Source: Triparma columacea
Taxonomy: Eukaryota > Sar > Bolidophyceae > Parmales > Triparmaceae
NCBI GenBank assembly: GCA_030267965.1
Contig: BRYA01000194.1
Span: forward strand, 60,411-124,410
Length of the DNA stretch: 64,000 nt
Direction of reading: 5' to 3'
A model generated the notes under the pieces. The model saw only the letters and a list, made by a program, of their open reading frames with translations. It had not been told where the DNA came from and made no database searches. Made by a program: the position numbers and the translations under genes. Of the stretch, positions 1 through 12,546 are shown piece after piece (position 1 is the first letter of the stretch; every line of letters starts with the position of its first letter).

Positions 1-1
1 T

Positions 2-122
2 CAAGATAATTTATCGAAAAGACGGCCAGGCAAGGTGAGTTCACTTGTTTTATAGGGTGGGTCCTCCCTGCATTAATCTGACCCACCTGCCCTTCCCCCC
101 CACGCCACAGGACCTCACTTGA
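2..122 (+). CDS. Possible 3' end of an upstream gene (two short exon pieces)
   Basis: Positions 2-34 are open and end in AAG followed by a good donor (gtgagt at 35). A pyrimidine-rich tract ends in a CAG acceptor at 110, and the next piece reads GAC CTC ACT TGA, stopping at 120-122. The join keeps phase and gives a C-terminus ending ...RRPGKDLT. A TAATCTGAC string about 30 bases before the acceptor could be the branch site. Only about 14 codons are visible, so no function can be given and the call rests on splice signals alone. The stretch from 123 to 362 shows no other gene and probably holds the 3' UTR of this gene and the promoter of the next. Confidence 0.35.
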
Positions 123-362
123 TGACGAATTAAACAAAAATAAGAGGGCCACGGCAGGATCCAAGACAATGACTCGAAGGTGAGATGAGATTAGGAGTGA
201 AGTGACTTGCAAACAAATATCACCGCTGACAAGGGAATGCGTGATCGTTCCCCCTTTTCACGGCTGTCATGATTCTCACCCACCACCCCACCCCCTTTTG
301 CTCATCGCTTTGCTCATCACTTTGCTTCGCTTCGCTTCGCTCTCAGCAACACTGCACGGACC

Positions 363-3300
363 ATGACGGTCGAGTCCTCGGAGGATGTTCTAGACAGCAT
401 TCTCAACTGGGAAAGCCCTGCTATGGAGACAGACAAGGAGAAGGCCGACTTCAAGGAAGCTATGAAAGACTTCGGCCAGCCCTTGCGATTCGGCCAATAC
501 ATCAACCTCCTGCACGTGGTCTCTGACAAGGTCGTCACTAGAACGAACTCAACAGCAGCGGCCGAGATGCAGGTGAGTCCGAAGCTCTGTCCAAACACTA
601 CTCTCTTCGCTCGTCGCCCACTAACGGAACCCTCCACGGCTCGCTTCATTCCCCCCTCCGCAGTGCCTTGAGGTCGCCATTACCAAGGAAGTGTCAATCG
701 ACTCCTACTTTCAAATCATGCCGCAGTACAAGTCCCGTTCGGAAGGAGAACTGGTCTACTCAGGCGATCCCATCTATCTCAAGTGTTGTGGGGGATCTGG
801 GGATTTCTTTCTCCGCTCCAGCAACAAGTTCAAAATACAGGATGATGCAGAGTACGGTTTTTTAGACCTCGCCAAGCCTGACAGTAAAGGAAAATCCGTC
901 CGCCGCTCGTCCCACGCCCATAATCTTCTTGGGAAGTCTCACAAGTGGTCGTCCCCTCGCGAAGTCAACGCCTCAAACAACCCCTCCCCTTGGACCCTCA
1001 ACATCTACTCGCACTATAATGTAAATGCGAGCTCCTACCTCTCGACGGTCTCACCCTTCCGCATCAGACACCCCGAAACGGACTGCTATTTGTCTCACAC
1101 GATTGTAACAAAAAAGTCCAGCGCGAGCCTCAGACTAAAAAGTGGCCCCGACAACGTTAAAACGGTGTGGATGTTTGAGCGCCATAACCCGGGCACCTGC
1201 TGGAAGGGCGGCGTTCTGCACTGGGGAGAAAAGCTACGCCTGCTTCATGTTCCCACCAACCTCTACCTTGACGTTGAGAGCGAGCCGATGGACTCCGCTG
1301 GTGGATCAACATCTTCGCTCATGTACCACACAAAGCTCTCCTCACAGGGGTGCCCCATCGAGCTTGAGGCATCACGATCAGAGATAGGGCCGATGAAGCA
1401 TTCCGACTGCATCTTTTATGTCAAAACGCGCGTCGAAGGGAAGCCTGTTTTTCTATACAATACTTCGAAGAGCAATGTGGAAGCACCCCAGGACAGTTCC
1501 TCTCCTCATCAATCCTTCCAAACGAAAAAGTCGAAGGGAAATAAGTACGATGGAAATATTATCACATTTTGCTCCACCAAAGAGCTCCAAGACACCGTCA
1601 GCATCGAGAACATCGACGCGACCTCCTTGTCCTCATCTCTCAGAGTATTCTCTAACGTCAAGACAGTCCACCAACTCTTCCAGAAGACCGCTGTCTACGT
1701 GAGAGAGAAGAAAAAAGTGGATAGAGTCCTTACGGAAGAAATTGAGTTCCCGCCCAAGTGCCTCCAGAAGGTGAAGGAGCTACTTATAGAATCTACGATC
1801 GCCACCCACGACGTCGGGACGGGGGAGAACATCGAGAAGGCAAGGAGCGTTCTAATGACTGAACCCGTGGGTTATATTGTGGACGGAAGCCCACGAAGAG
1901 AAATTCAGGATGATATGCAGACCTCCCACATGATTGACGTAGCCATGCAAATAGTCTGCTTTCCGCAGGTGAGAGGGGCCACAGGAAAGCACTTTATGGC
2001 AGCAATCTAATTACTAACACAACCCTCCGGTCGTCGCTTCACTCTCTCCCTCTCGCTCATCGCTTGCCCCCCCCCTCAGCTCTTCGGAATCACTCTCGAT
2101 GAAATCAACACCCCTCCATACTCTCAGCTCAAGCACCTCATTCACCTCACCTATGCCTTCATTTTGAATTGCCTGGACAACCCCAATATCAAGGACTACA
2201 TATGCGCCGGATATGTATGCACTAGCGAGAACATTGGCGTGAACAAGCTCTACAACAGCCAGAATGATTTCCTCGAAGCTCTCGCCAAAAGTTCCACAGA
2301 CCAGTGGATCGCAAACCTGAAGGACGTTTCAACGAAGAAAGTCGGCACGTCTTGGATTGACATGATGATTTCTCACCTTGGCTACGAGCTCGGCGTTGGC
2401 GAGGTGCTATCGCAACTTTTTCTTGACAACGAACACCTTCTTCAAAATGGTGTTACGACGAAGTCAATCGAAACATTCATTAGACTCATTAATGTGAAAG
2501 GACCCCAATCTCGCTTCCTAAACTTCCTTAAGGTGCTCGCCAGATGCGCTCAACTCGACGGATCGAGAACTGGTATAACACAAAATCAGGAACTTTTAAT
2601 GAACACCTTCTTCAAGAATGAGCTTCATGCTGACGTCGTCATAGAAACGGCGCTGGATTTAGACAATTCGGACCACCACAAGTCAGCACGGCCGAACCGC
2701 TCCTACTTCAAAATCTCGGAGTTGCTTAATCCGTCTAAAGTGTGGGACTCGACTGACGTGGCCAGAGAGGTCATGGGTGCCGCCTTGGCAACCAAAGACG
2801 CTGCATTCAAGGACATTGTCGTGAGCTGGGCGACGAGCGACTTTTGGTTTCCAGGAATGGGCTCTGAGTTCTCTCTCTTTCACTCTCCCAAATTCCTTGG
2901 CATCAACTACAACGAGTCAATCAACACTTCCGTGATCTCCCATCCCCAGCACATCGCCCGCAACAATCACGCAGATCCTTCCCAAAAATCTAACTACAGC
3001 ACCGATAAGCCATACGGTTTCGAGGACGGCAATTTATCAAAGGAGTCAAAAAGTGTTACAGCAACCTTGCAGGAGCTTATTCGTCAAGTTGCTAAAAGCA
3101 ATCAAGGCGTCTATCCAAACTTTGAGCCAAGCTTTCTCGAAGTTATGCAGGTGGCGGAACGGAGTCAGCTCGCGAGCAAGAGAATGACATTTTCTGATTT
3201 CATGAGAATCATGGCAACCTTCAAGATCACTGATGTTTTGTTGAACGGTAACTCAGAGACTTTCTTCCGAGAATGCTGCCTCAGGCAAACAAAGCCTTTT

Positions 3301-6300
3301 CCTGATGGCGCCCCGGTAGGGAATGCTTTAGAGGTCTTCCTCAACCTCATTAGAAGCATCAGTCAGCCTTGCAACGACCTAGCTTGGGTCCGGCTTGAGG
3401 AACTTGTTTGGGTTCTCGACCACAACTTCAGATCCCCAATTTCAACTTGGCGGAGTTCATTTCACAAGCTGCTCACCAAGGACCCGAAACCATCAAATTT
3501 TGACGATCAGCTGCAGACAATACTCAGCAATAGGAAGTACTTCGATACCCTCTACCACAAGGTTCACTGCCAGGACATAAACTGCAACGGTATCCAAGAA
3601 GGTGGAGGATACTGCCGGTTCTTTAAGCACAAGGAATTTGCGCCCTGGGCTTCGCCAGAAATGGGGGGCAAAAAGAGCAAGGAGCAGTTCAAGCAGATGA
3701 AGCGGTTGGCAAACTTTTACAACGAAAACTTGCAACTCGTCGCGGAGAGTTGCGCGGACCGCTCAAACCATTGCATCCGGTATTTTCAGGTTCAGTATTC
3801 TTTCGAAACGGTTTTCACAGGTCTCACGAATGAGTCGCTCCCCCCCGAGATCAGGGCTTCTTTCACCAAGCTCATGATCTCTCTTTACATTGATCGATAT
3901 CCTCACGAGCGCGTTCTTTCCAACGCCAACAACATGTACCTCGAAGATGAAATAATGAAGATGGTGCACGCTCCTGGCAAGATCTCGCTTCAAGCCTTTG
4001 CGTCTTCCAGGACCCAAGCCGACAATGAGAGGATCAACGAGCACATCCAGTCGATTCAGCCCCCCGAAGAAAAGAACAAGGTTCGAGATTTTTTCAACAA
4101 GAAGAGCGCTGACAAGTTCCTCCTGGTCAGGTGAGGCAGCGAGCGAAGCGAGAAACGGGTAGAGCACAACACGCCTTTTTAGCTAACCCCCCCTGTCGTC
4201 ACCTCGCTCCCCCATTCATCAGAGACTATATTGCCAACTTCCTCATCTTAAACCGCTTCATTCCGCTTGGAGCGAAGAATAAGACATTCCTCAACCTCCA
4301 ATCTTCCATCCTTGATTTGGTTTACGAGCTTTTAGACTACGGCTTTTACGGTTCGATGGCTTCGCTCCGAAAAATTCTCAAACCACTGCTCGCACTTTTG
4401 GACTCTCGTAGTCAGCTGGAAGACGATGAATATGATTCCGACAACGACTTTGACGACCTCGACCTCGAGGAAGACGAGGAACAAGATGAACCAGCAAATC
4501 ACTCTTACAGAAGCAGTCGTAGCGGCAAGAGGTCCAATCGGACCAGGTCTGTATCTCATCTTGATGACTGGCTTGACAAGGATGACGACGAAAATAGCGA
4601 AGGAGCGGACTTGAGAGAGCGAAAGAGGAAGGGCTCCGTATTTTCTATAAGAAAGACTTTGTCCAATACTCGGGACTTCAGTGAAATGACCAAGGCTGCA
4701 ACGGCAGCACTTAGCGAGGCAACAATGTCGCAGAATGAATCTTCCGTCGTTACGCTTAACATGCAACCAGTATTGACCATCCTTCCAAAATACACTCTCT
4801 CGCACGCAAATTCTAGAGTCCATTTGATGAGGAAAAAGATATGTAAGATCGTCTACCTCATGTGTTCTCGCAACTTAGAGATTATGATGAAGCAACTGCT
4901 TGTTCAGTTGGAAATAAACAAGGACGACATTAATGTTGTCGCAAAGTCGGTTGTAAAGAGGAGGAGAATGTCCGCTGACCACTCATCCTTCCTCGATACT
5001 TCGAACCTCGAAAAGTTTAATGCAAAGTACAAGAAGATCTACCATGATGTAGAGGCCGAATCTTCAGCTGTCAACAATCTAAGGGGAAAGTTCTTCAAGA
5101 GTGGGAAAGTCGCGCCCGAGATGTCGACCAAAACCACGTTTTCGGACTTCAATTCTTCCGAAACATTCTCATCGATAGCCAATGTAGCCAAAAACCGAAT
5201 GAACCAAGACGTTGGCATGGTTCAGGACGAGGACGAGTTCATGATTTCAATCTTTTACACGGTGTGCCTCATGAGGGAGGGTTCCAGTGAGTCAGAACCC
5301 CAAATTCTAGACTTGGACGCAATAATTACGGATGGCGCTTCATCGGATAGCGTAGACAAGATGTTGATCGACCTAATGATGCATGAGATGCCCGACCTCT
5401 TTGAGTCCGCTCTAAAGCTCTTGACTCAGCGGTACTATATGAAACGCAACCTACACCAAAGCTTGCGAAAAACAGTGTTGGTCGGGAAGGAAGAAGACCA
5501 GTCGAACGGTTTTCTTCGTCGCCACCTTCGCCAGCTCCGCAACGATGCCACATCATTTGAGCTCTGGAAGTCGAATGAAGAAATCCAACACACCACGGCG
5601 TACATTCGCAGCATCAAAACCCTTGGAATGCTCAGCAGGCTCACGGGCATTTTTGGTCAGGCTTATTTGAAGAAGCTCGACATCGCAAGCCCAGGGGCTG
5701 AAACATCTGCCCAGCGCAATACATTGTCGCCTCTGCTGGAAGGTTCCACCTTGGAATGCGTTCGCGATGACATTGACATTACAGATATTGATTCAAGGGG
5801 TGACTCTCTCCCCTTGATCAACAAGTTATTATTTGGGATGGATTCTTCTACTCGCAACGTCTCAATCTACTTGCATGCGATTCTTTCGGGCTGCAAAGAC
5901 TATCTAAATCCAAGGACGACGTCTGACTTCGATAGTTTGCGCCTTCCCATCGTGTTGGGAGTTTTCGAAAGCGGGTACAACCACGTAGATGCTGCCAACA
6001 CAAAACGTTTTACCGGTGCTATTCATTCCAACCTCATGATAATCAACAACGCTGTTAGGGTTATGCTCAGGGTCCTTGCCATCCCTTTCGATGAACTTTC
6101 ATGCGAGGGCAGCATGTGCCCATATTGCGGAGAAGATATCCCTCGATCACACATTGCTCTCTACATGGAAAACAGTGATTTCGAGTCCATCACATTCGAT
6201 TGTTATTGCCCAAGGAGAGAATGCCAAGGAAAGCCGAAGATGCTTCTAAAGAAGAAGCAAAGGGAGCTCTTTGCTCTCAAGCGCAAATGCATGTCAACCT

Positions 6301-9300
6301 TGGAGCACATAGCACTCACTAACCTCGAGGGCAGGGAGGAGCTCATGGAGAAGCTCCCTGAAATCGAGAAGCACATCATGGGAGGGCTTGGGGCGGAAAA
6401 ATGCTTCCTCGCCATCAGCTTGAGCTCAGAATACTATAAGGCAATGTCAGAAAGCCACATTGATACCATGATTTCTGTTATCGAACGGTGTTGTGGCAGT
6501 GATAAGAGGACGTTTGATGTTTCCTCCCTCGAAACGATAAACACCGAGCCTATGCTTGTTGCCCTGCGCTACCTTCGCCTCGTTGCCATGAACGATTCGT
6601 TAATGAGAGTTGGCATCCTCAGGAAACTCTGCGAGAGAACATCATTAGTATCCATGGCGTTTTTCTGCTCAGCTTCGAGTGCCTTTAAAATGGTCCGGGA
6701 AAATGTAGCGTCGTTAGAAGACGAAGAAAATCTGACGGCAAAAGAAACATTCGAGATTGTCGAAAGCCTCCAGCTTTACACCATCACTCTGAACCTCATC
6801 GGGGAGCTAGCTGCGAGCAAGGATACCGAAATTGAGGGAATTCTGCAGACCGTTCTCCCCCTTCGCCACATTATCGACCTTCTTTGTCGCGAGGAAATAG
6901 AGGAGAAGCTGCCTATGATTTACGGGGTCAAGGCTGCCATCTCCAAGTGCCTAATTTGCTTCTGGTTTAGCACATCAATTAGTGTGCCAAACTTAATCAA
7001 GCACCCCCAGCTTCCGTGGCTGGTGCAGAGGCTGAGGAAGGACCTCGATCACTTTATTAAAACAGTGGAGAGAGAAGCCCATGAAGCCGAAGACAGTGAC
7101 GAATGGGCAGCCACTGCAAACTCTAACCCCGAAGACCGCGTCCTGCTCGAGCACCACAAGGTCCACAAGTCCCTTGCCCAACGAAGTTGGATCTACAACG
7201 GAGTCGTACCTATTTTGGTTGCATTCTTTGATGACAACGGGCCTTGGAATGCGGACGAGGCCCCCGATTCTCTCGCTCTAGCGGAGAAGAAGCTTGCCGA
7301 ATCAATAGAAAAGTTAATCGAGCTCGAGAAAAATAATCACGATCATACCTCGGATTTGTCAAAGCTTGCCAAGGTGTTCGGTAGCAAGATAAAAGTGGTC
7401 GATGGGGGCATGCAGCTTGGGCGTAAAAAGCGCCGGGAAACTTCCTTCATGAGAGCCAAGGTTCCCCAGAGTATTCAATCAGCCGGCGGTTTTACCAAGT
7501 CTACGAGTCTCCAAAAATCGCTCAAGCAGTACGTCGATTATCTGGAAACTAAAGGATCTCTACTTCATGAACTTTTTAGGCACGATGAGCACGTGGTTGC
7601 AGCAAAGTTGATGGGCAACTTCTTCATCGACAGAAGCATACAAGATCTTGTAAACCCAAGCAACGAAAATAAAGATAGGGCCGGGGAACTCAATGAGGCA
7701 GATACTATGGATGATGCGAACGAAGGACTAGAAGACGAGGGCGATGTAGGTCGCGATGAGGAGAATCTCGACGACTTCACTTTTCCTCAGATTGCGCAGC
7801 GGATGATAAGGTACACCGAGGACAAGCTTTCTGCTCTTGTCCAGGGGAACGACATTTCAGAACAGAGCATGGAAGTTTGCCGAATCAACATCATAATTCT
7901 TCAGAGATGCTGCGAGCTAGCAGCGAGTTCATATTCGAATTCACAATTGAGTGAGATGAGCACGACCAATTGGAGAGGAGAGCGCTATGGCAAGAAAAAC
8001 ATGAAGGAGCACGAAGGTGACATATCTATTGCGGACAGCAGTGAGGAGAACAAAAACCCGAGCAACAAGGGTCCAGAAGACAACTCTGCGAGGCTTGACT
8101 TAATTCAAGACACCTTGGGTTCTTTGGGGGCGCTCTCTCTGTGTGCCAAGATCATAGGACTCGTGGATGACGACGACCTTATCGAAGAGAGCATGAAACT
8201 CGGACACTGGCTTGTCAAGCATGGCAACTTTGATAATCAGACGAGATTCCTTACTTATGTCATGACTTCAGATTCGTCCCACCAGTTCTTTGGCAAGATT
8301 GACTCAATCTTCACTTCTGCTATTGAAACCATTGCTCCCGGCCAAAATTTATCGGATAATGTTGCTTATAATCAGCTCCTTGTCGTCGTCCCATTCCTCA
8401 AGGAACTTATGGAGAACCACAGGTCCGAGCTTCAGCTATGTATGGGCAACCAATCGTCTTGCTACGTAGCTACGAGCAAGTTTCCTTCTTTCAATATCCT
8501 ACAGAGAGGTGAGAGTCGGCGAGATGGGAGCAAGAGATCAACGCGTGAGAGGAGCAATTTTCACTCAATTCTATTTCTTACACACCAACTGAACGTTTCC
8601 TTGACTCACTTTGCTCGCCGCAGCGTGCTCTTTAATCCTGACTATTACCAATGACGAGAGAGCTTACACGAAAAAGGCGAAGCCGGAACTCGTCATCCTT
8701 CTCACGGAGATTCTCGTTTTTCTGATTGAATCTACCCAGGGTCCTTGCGTACAGAACCAGAATATCCTCGTTTCGTGCGGGATCATTGTCGCAGCAAAGA
8801 GAATACTAAAGTTCCGCCTCAACGTAGAGACAACCACCTGGGATCACATGACGAGTTCAACCAAGACGAAGCCCACAAAGTTCAATTTCAGTACCTCAAT
8901 AGGTAAGACCTCTGACGAAGAGATCAAGGAGGAGGGACTTGCCATGCTGATCACCACCTTCAAGCGTTTGAAGGAGCACGCAGTAAAGGTTTGCTTGAGC
9001 CTTCTCGAAGGGAGGAACGAAGACACCTTCGTCCACTCCAAGATAATGCAGGAACTTCCTACGGGCATTCTTGAGACGAGACTCTCTCAACTTTTTACAA
9101 GGTGGAGCATCCTCACCGACTCCAAGTTATCAGACGAAAGTAGTGTGACTATTAATGTGCCAGAGACCTTCAGGCAATATATCAAGGAGGAGAAGTGGCT
9201 CGATGAGGGTTTTGACATCCTCGCTCTTTTAAGGTATCTGGAGAAGGTTATGCCGGGAGTCAGTAGGGGAAAGTTTTACGGAAGTGCGGTAATCCCAAAG

Positions 9301-12300
9301 GTTAGCGATGCAGTCTTCAGGCAAATGGTAAGAGCGAAGACGATTCAGCGGAAAGAGATTGAATTTCTCTCCACCCATGTCAGCGAGCTCGCCTTGTTCA
9401 TAAAGAGTACCGAGAAGAAAATGCACATGGCGGCAATTGGCGAAGATGCTAAAATCCAGTTGCCGCCCCAGTGGGAATCGGAGAGGAAACAGTTTGACAA
9501 GCACCGTTTTGAGAAAATGATTCTTAAGATAGTGACCATGTTGGGAAAGCACGACGTCGGAATGATGCTTGAGGCGGCGTCGTCGTCCAATACAAACGCC
9601 TTCGATGATGCCCTTGCTGTTAAAAAATCGGCGGCACCGATGAGTGATTTTGAAAGAATGAAAGCCTTCGATTTTGGCGCCAAGATGAATGAGATATGGC
9701 TTAATGAAAGAGACTCGCAGGTTCTCAATGACTTTACGGGAACAATAGCAATAGGGGGGCATGCCACCAAAGAAGGTCCGATCAGAGGTAGGAAGTCGTC
9801 TCTGGTCTCAATTCACAAGAGAGTTATAGGTGGGATCGTCGACTCATCGATGGAAAAGGAAGCTATCTCCAACCCCGGAGGTCATTCGACGAGAACGATG
9901 AGCAAACATCAGCTTGATGCCCATAGGAAAAGGACCAAACTACACATGGTGACTTCCATATTGAAACACTCGTTGGGGGTCATGAAGACGTCGAAGGAAT
10001 ACCTTAGCAATTTGACAGGTTCGAAGAAGATTACAGAGGTAAACACTGTCCTGAAAAACATTCATCTCGTGGAAAGTATAATTGAAAAGGAGAATGTAAC
10101 GGACAGGAGCCTCATCAATGTCTTCAAGCTTATGAAGGACATTATCCCTATGTCTCGTCAGTTCATCCGGATAATGCATCCCATGATCGAACACTCCAGG
10201 AGTTTCTCCTACTTCTCCGACAAGTTGAAGTCCATTGAGATTCAGAACGAGAACCAGCAGGTAGAAAAGATCTTCTTCAAGGAGCCTCTCGTTTGCGAGT
10301 TTTTAACACAGGCAGACAAACGAAGGCTCAAGTACAACTTGAAGCTAGAGCGAGGTTGCGCCGATATGAAAACCTTCGTATCTGAAAGCAAGGACCTCTA
10401 TCACATGCTCTTGCACAAACAAGGGCTCAGCGGACAGAAGTACTTTGGCGTGATTGACTTGGGAAGTTTGACGACTCAGCAGGAGTATATCCGGAGCTTT
10501 CAAGTGAAGTTGGTGTACATGTGCAGTTTCATAGTCCTCCTTAGCATGGAAAGTGCCGGTGACTGGGCCTGCTGCCTACCCTTCTCCACTACAAGCGCGT
10601 ACTACAGCGAATGGGGAGACGCTAGGGATGACGTATTCGACCTTGAAAGTTTCTACGAGAAGTACCCTCATTGCGGGACCGAGGACGCGCCGGCGTTTGA
10701 CCTTACCTACTGTAGCACTAGCACCCCCAACTCAAAACTGCTGAAAGAGTACAAATTTAGGTCCGACTGGCACGAGTACTTCCTCAACTGTCTCCTCTTT
10801 TTGGTTGGCACCCTGAATGCAACGAATGCATTCATCCATTACATCCAGAAGCATCAAGTCAATACGGACAAGATAAGTAGAGAGATGAAAGAATTGGAGC
10901 AGCATCACGGGACTGGATTCTCCTCTTCTGGTCTCAACAACGGCAACGACCGCAAGTCCTTCCTGGGCGAAAGACCGGCGGCAATTTTCGTCGAGGTCTC
11001 AACCTTTATTTTGTCTCTACCCCTGTTTGCCATGCTCCTTTCAGTGATGCACCGTGAGCAGGGACTGGGCTCGATTTCATGGGAAAATATGGCAGACGCA
11101 GCGCAAAAGCTCAGTGGGCTTCAAATCGCGCTCATCCTAGCTTGTGCAACTTATGTTATTTCGCGAGTCATCCACACATGGAGGAAAAGGAAAGGTGGTC
11201 GGGAGGCCGATATCAGGAACAAAGGACTGAGGAAGACTTTTCTATCCATGCAGTTCCTTATCCCAACTTTCACTTCGATCAACGCTTTCGTGGCCATCCG
11301 GTACCCTGTTTCGATACCCTTGATGGGGATCAGCGTCATTGAGAGCTCGGACAGCCTGAGGATCGTCTTTGCTGCCATATATGAGCCGATCAACCAGCTG
11401 AGCATGGTGTCACTGTTAGTTGCGATGGTCGTATTCTTGTTTTCTAGCATTTCTTTCTTCTACACAAGGGAAACCTACGCAAGCAACGGCGAAGGGGATT
11501 ATTTGTGGGAAAGCCAAAGCTGCAACAACCTCGTGAATTGCTTCTTCACAATGGCAACTTTTGGGCTAATTGGTTGGAGCGATGATTTTTACGGCGCAAG
11601 TTTCATGGGCAACTTGAGCCCAGTTGTGGTGCTGAACTTGCTCCTTTTCATCCTCGTGAGTGTGGTGGTGCTGAACGTCATTACAGCCATTTTGCTAGAC
11701 AACTTTACCAAGTTGAGACAGGAACGTGAGCAGCACAGCCAGTCACTCGCCTACAATTGCGCCATATGTGGGATGAGCAGCACGAGTTGCGATCTGTTTG
11801 CTGCTAAGATGAAGAATGGAAAGTCCTTCCGCCACCACATAACTCTTGATCATAATATGGAGAACTATGTGCTCTTCATCTTCCACCTCATGAGTAAAAA
11901 CGAGGACGACTTCAATGGCGCCGAGAGCTACGTCAAGCATTGTCTAGACTCGGAAAACTACAACATGTGGGTGCCGCATATGACGAGTTACGACCAACAG
12001 CAGGCACGTCTGATCGGAACTGACGATGATGGCAACAAAGACGAGGATGCCAGCCTCTTGGGGAATAACAGAGGACTCGCAGAAGAAGGCGACGGCGGCT
12101 TGGCCAAAAAACACAACAGCAAGATGACCGCTGGAGATGGAGGCACCTCGAATCCCAGAGAAGAGGAGCTACTAGAGAGAAGTCTATGGAACGAAAATCC
12201 CGAAAAACAAGAAATTTCCGAAAGCATCTTTACGACGACGGCGGCCCTTGAAGCAATCGCCAACAAGGACACCGAAAAATCGAAACCTAGCAATATCGAT

Positions 12301-12384
12301 GATGCATTCCAACGGCAGGCAGCAGTAAAAAAGGCCGGTGGGGTGATGATGAAGGGGCTCAACCTTCACAAGACAAGCCATTAA
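363..12384 (+). CDS. IP3-receptor/ryanodine-receptor-like intracellular Ca2+ release channel
   Basis: Five exons: 363-572, 664-1968, 2080-4130, 4223-8508 and 8624-12384. They give 3,870 aa, longer than typical IP3 receptors (about 2,700) and shorter than ryanodine receptors (about 5,000). Family order is kept: an N-terminal beta-trefoil/MIR-like region (about 25-430, with HWGEKLRLLHVPTNLYL), a RIH-like region (about 620-800, FLNFLKVLARCAQLDG), a RIH-associated segment (about 2635-2690, IESTQGPCVQNQNILV), and a C-terminal channel with about six membrane segments (about 3240-3650). After the last segment there is a C-x2-C...H-x5-H element like the IP3R C-terminal zinc finger (CAICG...HHITLDHNM). 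The family forms tetrameric Ca2+ channels in the ER membrane. The usual GGGVGD filter is not present; the matching place reads FGLIGWSDD. The start ATG sits in a good context (accATGa). The family call is secure. IP3 gating is not shown. Confidence 0.87.
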
Positions 12385-12399
12385 CTTCAATTTTGTTTG

Positions 12400-12408
12400 T
12401 ATATAAAA
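12400..12408 (+). promoter_or_regulatory. TATA-like box between the channel gene and the coiled-coil gene
   Basis: TATATAAAA lies 16 bases after the stop of the channel gene and about 140 bases before the next start codon. It could be the TATA element of the coiled-coil gene or merely part of the 3' UTR of the channel gene. Composition and position are the only support. Confidence 0.25.
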
Positions 12409-12546
12409 AGATTTCTTTCAGAACAGACAAGAGGAGACCAAAGACTCAAGACAATCAAAGGGATTTCAAATTTTAATTATCAATCCAACTTAAGAAATAC
12501 CCATCATCCCCCCCGGCCAAGAAATAAGCCTTAAGTGAATCCCGTC

